64,000 nt of DNA from positions 89,788,182 through 89,852,181 of the forward strand of contig JBCNJP010000017.1 in assembly GCA_039602395.1 (NCBI GenBank), given 5' to 3'. Under the pieces are notes generated by a model. It was given only the letters and a program-made list of their open reading frames with translations, did not search any database and had not been told where the DNA came from. The position numbers and the translations under genes are program-made. Within the stretch, counting starts at the first letter, position 1; each line of letters opens with the position of its first letter. This DNA comes from Deinandra increscens subsp. villosa. Its lineage: Eukaryota; Streptophyta; Magnoliopsida; Asterales; Asteraceae. Shown in pieces: positions 57,063 through 64,000 of this stretch.

Positions 57063-60000
57063 GTGCATAATAAAGGCCAACAAAGCCTATGGGTTGTTGA
57101 TAGTGGATGCACCTGCCACATGACAGGAAATAAGCATGTATTGGAAAACCCCAAAAACATAAACGGAGGTCCTGTAGCCTTTGGGAGTGCAAAAGGACAC
57201 ATTACTGCACAAGGTGCTGTTAGTAATGGGAAGCTTACCTTTGACAAGGTAAATTTTGTTGATACATTAAATTTCAATTTACTTAGTGTCTCACAAATGT
57301 GTGACAAGAATTTGAATTTGATGTTCACTGAGAGAGAGGCCATAGTCTTAAAACCTGGTGTTAACATCCCTGAGAAACTTGTATTGCTCAGAGCACCTAG
57401 GAGAGAAGGACTATATATTTTGGATTTATCTGCTGCCACTCCAGCAAGTGGAATTGCATGCTTTATATCCAAAGCCTCAGTGGATGAATCTGATTTATGG
57501 CATAGGAGGTTATGTCATGTTAACTACAAGAACATGAACAGAATAGTGAATCTTGGCTTGGTTAAGGGTCTTCCTAACAAGCAGTTCAATTGTTCTGAAC
57601 ACTGTGTTTCTTGCCTCAAGGGTAAGCAACACAAGACCTCCTTCAAGCCAAAAACTGAGTCTTCTATCACTCAACCTCTAGAACTCTTGCATATGGATTT
57701 GTTTGGTCCAACTAGAGTGATGAGCTTAGGAAAAAGGTCATACTGTTTTGTCATTATTGATGATTTCACAAGATATACTTGGGTGTTTTTCTTAAAATCA
57801 AAAGATGAAACTGCTGAATTGTTAAAAACACTAATTGTATCTTTAGAAAATCAAGCAAAATTGAAAGTTAAGACAATCAGAAGTGACAATGGCACTGAGT
57901 TTAAAAATCATGTTTTGAACTCATTTTGTGAGGAAAAGGGAATTCTTAGACAATTCAGTGCTCCTAGAACTCCACAGCAAAATGGTGTTGCTGAAAGGAG
58001 AAATAGGACATTAATTGAGGCTGCTAGAGCAATGCTAGCAGATTCTAAGTTACCTGTGATATTTTGGGCAGAAGCAGTAAACACTGCTTGCTATGTCCAA
58101 AACAGGACTTTGATTGTTAAGGGTAAAAATAAAACTGCTTATGAGCTTTGGAGAGGTAGAAAACCTAACATTTACTTCTTTAAATCATTTGGCTGTCCTG
58201 TTACTATTTTGATAACTAATAGGTTGTTGCCTAAGTTTGCTGAAAAGGCAGATGAAGGATATTTTGTTGGATATTCTGGTGTGTCAAAAGCATTCAGGGT
58301 ATACAATAAAAGTACTAAAATTGTTGAGGAAACCATTAATGTAACCTTTAATGAGAAATCTCTTAACAACTTTGTATCTCAACCAGATTGGTTATTTGAT
58401 ATAGATGCACTAACCACTGCTTTCAATTTTACCATTGAGAAGCCATTGAGTTCAACAGTGCAGGAACAGGAACTTAAGCAGAATCACATGAGGTCAGCTG
58501 ATAATATCTGGCAGATGAACACCAAAGGACTGCAAATGCAACCCACCTTCTTTTCATCGATCAGCACCAAGCCTGTGAAATCCAACAATTCAAAGAAAGC
58601 CTCTGAAATTGTTCTTGCTGATGCAGAAGTTCATCCGGTTGAACTTCCGGTTGAAGTTCAAACGGATCCTGTAGCAGTAGAATCTCCGGTTGAGACTCAA
58701 CCGGAAAACAATTTTTCAGAAAATTTTGAGAACAATGAATCCAATGATTCAACTGATGCTGGTTCAAATGAGTACAGTTTTGAGCATCTAATCTCAGATT
58801 CAGTCCCTAGTTCTCAAGAACCAACTGAAGTTTCAGAACCTGTTTCACAAGCCAACTATATTGAGTTATTACCTCAACTCAATATTCCTCATAATGGAAG
58901 AAGCCATGAATTTCCAATGTTTACTGATAGAAGAGTTGGTAAGAATCATCCAAGGGAGAATATTATAGGAGACTTGTCAGCTCCTGTGCTGACAAGAAGC
59001 AAGTCTATTGATGCAAACATTTGCCTACATGCTGCATTTCTGTCTCAAGAAGTACCCACAAAGATCAATGATGCATTGGAAGATGAAAGCTGGGTAGAGG
59101 CAATGCAAGAGGAATTGTTTCAGATCAATAAACAGAAGGTTTGGGAATTGGTAGACCTACCTGAAGGTGAAGAACCAATTGGAACCAAATGGGTATTCAG
59201 AAACAAGAAGGATGACAGAGGAATTGTGATAAAAAACAAGGCCAGACTTGTAGCTCAAGGCTACACACAGGAAGAAGGCATTGATTATGATGAAGTTTTT
59301 GCTCCTGTGGCTAGGCTTGAAGCAATCAGAATATTTCTTGCCTATGCTGCATTCAAAAACTTTCTGGTATTTCAAATTGGATGTCAAATGTGCTTTTCTG
59401 TATGGTCTTTTGGAACAAGATGTGTATGTCAAGCAGCCTCCTGGCTTTGAAGACCCTCATCACCCCAACAAGGTATGCAAGCTAATTAAGGCTTTATATG
59501 GTCTCAAGCAAGCTCCTAGGACATGGTATGAAACTCTTTCAAACTATCTCCTAGAGAATGGCTACAAGAGAGGAGCTATTGACAAAACACTGTTTGTGAA
59601 ATCTGATGGCAAAGATACTTTGATGGTACAAATCTACGTTGATGACATCATCTTTGGTTCATCCAATGCTGCCTTATGCAAAGAGTTTGAGGGATTGATG
59701 CAATCTAAGTTTGAAATGAGTTCAATGGGTGAACTGAATTTCTTCTTAGGCCTACAAGTGAAACAAACTGCCAATGGAATTTTCTTGAATCAGTCAAAAT
59801 ATATTCAAGATATGCTAAAAAGGTTTGATATGCAGTCTGTTTCAACCTCAAGAACTCCTATTTCCACTTCCCACAAGTTAAACAGTGACTTAAGTGGAAA
59901 GCCAGTGGATGTTCATCTCTACAGGGCAATGATTGGATCACTGCTCTATCTCACAGCTAGCAGACCTGACATCATGTTTAGTGTCTGTTTATGTGCTAGA

Positions 60001-60579
60001 TACCAGTGTCAACCAAAGGAATCACACATGTTAGCAGTGAAGAGAATCTTTAGATATCTTAAAGGACAACCAAAGCTTGGGTTGTGGTATCCAAAGAATT
60101 CAGATTTCTCCTTCAAAGCTTACACTGATAGTGATTATGCTGGCTGCAACTTGGATAAAAAGTCTACTACTGGAGGATGCCAATTTTTGGGAGAAAGACT
60201 TGTGTCTTGGCAATGCAAGAAGCAAACCTGCGTATCTACTTCTACTGCTGAGGCTGAATATATTGCTGCATCAAGCTGCTGCAGTCAAGTCTTATGGATT
60301 CAAAATCAAATGTTGGATTACGGCATCAAGTTCATGGAGACTCCAATTCTAGCAGACAACAACAGTGCTATATCAATCACAAACAATCCTGTTCAACACT
60401 CAAAAGCAAAACACATTGATATCAGGTACCATTTTATTAGAGATTGTGCTGAGAAACATTTAATTAGAATGGTTAAAGTTCATACAAATCAACAATTGGC
60501 TGATTTGTTTACCAAAGCATTTGATGAAGCTAGATTTTTCTATCTCATTAGTGCCATTGGTATGATGAACTTTGACTGA
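57063..60579 (+). pseudogene. pol: SIRE pol (protease, integrase, RT, RNase H) with one frameshift
   Basis: The first open codon (57063) is GTG, directly after TAG. Domains: protease (WVVDSGCTCHMTG), integrase zinc domain (HRRLCHVNYKNM, CVSCLKGK) and core with D (MDLFGPT), D (SDNGTEF) and E (QQNGVAERRNRT). A linker region with QPE/PVE motif codons at 58630-58710 follows, then RT (KARLVAQGYTQEEG, catalytic YVDDI at 59638-59652) and RNase H (TDSDYAGCN, STAEAEY), ending FYLISAIGMM at 60579. An extra T at 59377-59378 shifts the frame inside RT, so the second half is read from the other frame (59281-60579). All catalytic residues I checked are present. Expression relative to gag must involve frameshift, bypass or splicing. 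Confidence 0.9.
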
Positions 60580-61444
60580 TTAAACTGTTTTCACAAACTT
60601 AATAAAAGAGACCAATTTGTGTTAAAGAGCCAGTCTCTTGATACAAAAAGAAAAAGAAAAAGAAAAGTTTCTGTATCAGTTAGACACCTTTTCAATCATA
60701 GTCAGGTCATACTGTTAAACTATGATAACTGATACATGTAATTTTCAAAATCAAGTGTTTTTCTGTCTTCCGGTTGATCTTTCCAGTTCAACACAAATTT
60801 CTGAAACTGGAAAGTCATCTTCAACCGGAAACTCAACTTTTGATCACACCATCCAAATTTCTGAAACTGGTAAAAGGAACAACAATTCTTTATTAGAAAG
60901 TTCAGATTAAATTTGAAAATTTTTCAAACGGAAATTTTATTTCCTGATTGACAACCCTCAACCGGAAAAATTTTCAACCGGCAAAATCTGTCCGGTTTAA
61001 CTTTCAAACGGAAAGAAATTTTGTTGTTTGGAGAGAAAAACTCTCTGCTTGAATCTCAACCGGAAAAATCTTTTGTCTTAAATGAATCATTTAATTCACC
61101 GGTTGAGGCACATATTTTCAAGCGGATTGTGCATTTAAAGTGTTTCAATATTATTGTCCGAATTAAATTCAAAAGACACGCAACAGGGAGTTGTATTGTA
61201 CAACCACCTGAAGCACACTTTTTGCGGACCCACTTGCACTTTTTCTTTCTCTCTCCTGTGACTCAGCGTACTTTATCCCATCGCTGATAACTGTCACCCA
61301 TCTTTAAACCCACCAGTTAAATACCCACAACCCCTTCAATACTCCTCATAATCCAAAAGCAAGAAATCGTTCAAAATCCGAAAACCTAGAAATTTTCAGA
61401 ACCATTTCTTTCTACTCTCAAAATTCTCTCATAGTAATTCAACA
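60580..61444 (+). promoter_or_regulatory. Pol-env spacer with CAACCGGAA motif cluster
   Basis: Noncoding. A purine run (AAAAAG repeats, about 60645-60667) follows pol. From 60768 to 61130 there are about nine copies or variants of CAACCGGAA/TTCCGGTTG. The last 150 bases (CCATCTTTAAACCCACCAG onward, CT-rich before ATG 61445) could be a promoter or leader for the third ORF, which is inference. Confidence 0.65.
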
Positions 61445-64000
61445 ATGTCACCAAAGTCCAAAGCAAAAGGGAAACAACTAGTGAAGAATGATCCTTTCCC
61501 ACTTGAACACAACCTAGTTGCGTTTCTTGACGAACCAGTGAACTCTACACATGCTGAAACCTTCACCGGGATGATCAATTTCCTCAAAACTTCATATCTG
61601 AATCACGCACTCACTGTTGTGGTTTACTTATATGAGGAAATTCTCTCTGAGTTCTGGAAGAACATCCAACTGCTCGAGAAGGATGTAGACGATGTAGAGG
61701 AAGATACGCTGAAGTCAACTGTAAAAGGGGAAACTGTTCTCATCACTGAATCGATGATTAGGGAATTGCTGAAATTGAATGACAAGAATGGGTATGTTCG
61801 CAGAACCCCCAAGCAATACATGGCTCTGCTCAAAGCAATTGGCTATGGTGGTGCTACTGAAGGAACTGCCACTGTTAACAAGGGTCAAATGCCCTACAAA
61901 TGGAGATTTCTGGCTCACACCATCATGGTATGCCTGTCGCCAAAGAAATCAGGATTTGATGAAATGGCTGTTGAGCAAGCTTCTGCCTTCTATGCTGTGG
62001 TGAAAGGGGAGGTATACAATTTTTCTGCTGTAATTTTTAATGCTTTAAAGGGTAATGCAAAGAACTTTGCTTTTTACATGTACCCTAGATTTTTAACTTA
62101 CATTTTGCAAGAAAAATACCCCAAAATTAATTTGGATGGAAACATGATGCTGGTTCCAAGAGCATTATCTGAAAACTCATTTTCCAAATTAACCACCAAC
62201 AAGAAGCCATTCCTTGGGAGGGACACTGACCATCCCATGCCAATCCAAAGGGTGATTCCGGTTGAACAAGGAGAACCTAGTTCTCAACCGGAAACACATG
62301 CTTCTGAAGAGCAACTTGCTCCAGTGGACAACACTGTACCATCCACAGTAGTTGAACCCACCACTGATCAACCACCTTCTCCTTCTGATACTTCAACTAT
62401 ATTTTTCAAAAGAAAAAGGAGAAGAGATTCAGACCCACCATCAATTCCCATCATCCCCCCTTCCCCAAAGCCTACAAAGCTCAAAAGGCTCAAAAAGGTT
62501 GTGCAAGAGCCTACTCATCTCTTGCAACCCGTTGCCTCCAGCCCTGAACCAACCCTTGGCACAAAGCCAACTGGGTCAGCCAAATTGGGATTTAAACTTG
62601 TTGATGAACCTTCTTCTGAGGGGGAGTCATTTCATATGGATGTACAATCCCCATCCACTTTCTCACCCTACACTTCACACTTCTCACCTGTGAATGATGA
62701 TGTAGAAAGAGATGTCACAGATGATGGTGTTATTAACCCACACACCACATTACATGGGAACATTCTGAGTGACACTCACACTGCTACATCTAACCCACAT
62801 TCACCCCAGGAGGTGAATCTCAGGAGTTTAGATGAGATTCATGTGGAAAGGGCTGCTGCCACTCAAAGTTTCTCATTGAACTTTGATGATGGTAGTAACA
62901 TTCATAAGACCCAATCCATGGCAACCCATACTATAGTTCAACCGGAAGATCCCCTAGTGGATCCTAAAGGGAAAACTGTAGTTACGGGGAATCCCAGGCG
63001 CCAAGAAAACTAGGGTGGTGGACTTGATCAACATAGGGTTGATGGTCCATCTTTTTCCTATGATACTGGTAAAACTCCAGTTGAGGATAGTTTAACACTT
63101 ACAGAATTGACGGCATTGTACAAATCACTACAGGCTCAGGTAACCAGTCTCAATTCAACTGTTGCCGGCCTTGTAATAAACACTCCTGCTGTTGCTCAAG
63201 CTCAAGAAGTTCCTGTTGAAGCCTCAACTGCTCAACCGGAAACTTCCCCTGCACCAAAGTTTTAACCGGTTGCACAGCATACTGCTGAGGTTAGTTCTTT
63301 GAACCCATTTCCTTTTGGAGGTCAGGCTGTAGAAGCTGATGCTGCCAAAAAGGGGGAGAAAACTAATTCTCCAACACCTATTACTGCTGCTGCTGCAACC
63401 ACAACTGAAGAAGAAGAACTTGATCAAACAGTGCCTTTACCTGAAGAAGTAAGGCATACAGCCTTCAAATTGGCTAAAGTTGATCCCTTTTCAGTTGCTG
63501 ATGGGTTAACCAAGGTGAAGATGAGCTCACTTATGAAGGTATTTCCACAGGATCCAAGCCTGTTGGGAATGATTGAAGCAACAATGTTAGTTGCAGGTGC
63601 TCAGCCAGAGAGCATTTTGCAGGTCAAGCACTTCTTGACTAATGTGATTATCCCACAAGAGGAGGCATTTGCCAAATCTAAAGTGGATGAGGTCACAACT
63701 AACATTGTCTCTGAACCAGTTGTTGATGTGGTTCATGAAGATGTGGATGATGATGCTTCAGTCACTCAGACTGAAGAAGTTGAAGGTGAAAAAGAAGGAG
63801 AGGATATCAGCACTGTACTGAAAGAACTAAGTACAAAATCTCCGGCTGATGTTCAACCAGAAGAGACTCAACCGGAAAAAGTTCAACCGGAAGAGACTCA
63901 ACCGGAAAACTCAACAGAAGCTGAGATTGCTGAAACATTGATCCAACTGCACTCCACCTCCGATTCAGAGCCTCCTTTGAGCTTCAAAAGAAAGAAACAA
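61445..64000 (+). pseudogene. SIRE envelope-like third ORF, two in-frame stops, continues past the window
   Basis: ATG at 61445 (MSPKSKAKGK). One frame runs to the window end, interrupted only by TAG at 63011-63013 and TAA at 63263-63265, so the protein exceeds 850 residues. The N-terminal 260 residues are a compact, conserved part (homologous to the degraded copies at 13213 and 19522). They are followed by a long disordered Pro/Ser/Thr-rich region with a basic patch (FFKRKRRR), an acidic second half and another basic patch at the window edge (FKRKKQ). I see no convincing signal peptide or membrane span. The position after pol is that of the Sirevirus envelope-like ORF; its true function is unknown. 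QPE-coding motif copies recur (62285, 62938, 63234, and four in 63853-63909). Confidence 0.75.

Larger units (their letters stand above)
53307..64000 (+). mobile_element. SIRE/Sirevirus-like Ty1/copia retrotransposon, runs off the window
   Basis: The order is: 5' LTR (53307-53964), primer site, gag (54082-57042), pol (57063-60579), motif-rich spacer, envelope-like third ORF (61445 onward). The 3' LTR lies beyond the window. It sits in the integrase gene of the Tekay-like element, with AAGAT (53302-53306) as the left target duplication. Known lesions: one frameshift in RT at about 59377 and two in-frame stops in the third ORF. Confidence 0.92.

Overview
This window is plant nuclear DNA, almost certainly from a eudicot with a large, retrotransposon-rich genome. 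Evidence: an intron-containing bZIP gene of the plant-specific group E type, plant splice signals, LTR elements primed by initiator-Met and Asp tRNAs, a CACTA end with plant-type termini, and a PIF/Harbinger element with a Myb-like ORF. The mix of SIRE/Sirevirus-like Ty1/copia elements with Tat- and Tekay-like Ty3/gypsy elements fits Asteraceae, but that is an inference. No RNA genes, CRISPR arrays or organelle inserts were seen. Only one host gene looks intact.

Layout. 1-1647: remnant of a Ty3/gypsy LTR. 1648-25351: an old SIRE-like copia element, broken up by later events. Its RNase H region is interrupted by a pol-less copia element B (2440-11275, target duplication ATAAA). B is itself interrupted by a small reverse-oriented element C (7548-9922, target duplication AACTC). 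The old element continues with a tandem duplication of its RT/RNase H end (11706-12356), a first copy of its envelope-like start (12325-14175), a truncated second copy of B (14176-17902), the end of a CACTA transposon (to 18624), a second copy of the envelope-like region (18625-24480) and its 3' LTR (24709-25351).

25352-26230: probable gypsy LTR. 26602-28431: the bZIP34/61-like gene. 28432-43499: degraded repeats. These are a copia integrase scrap, two reverse-strand gypsy LTR tails, a deleted copia element with a 3' LTR at 34744-35185, a probable solo LTR (36126-38720) and a PIF/Harbinger element (39556-41505). 43499-53306: a Tekay-like gypsy element. A young Tat-like gypsy element without pol (44460-50653) interrupts its gag, and a SIRE element (53307 to the window end) interrupts its integrase. 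The SIRE element has a 5' LTR, gag, pol and a long envelope-like ORF.

How it works together. Several elements here lack pol (B, C and the Tat-like element) and must have been mobilised by proteins of autonomous relatives such as the SIRE element. The most unusual signal is shared by nearly every LTR family in the window. Each carries its own short, GC-containing motif in multiple copies, upstream of the LTR TATA box and often again in the 5' leader, the pol-env spacer or even coding sequence. The motifs differ between families (GGTACGC; TCCGAA; GAGATAA; CGAACC; CAACCGGAA; GCACGGGGC), but the placement is similar. This is presented as the main candidate for an undescribed or under-described system.
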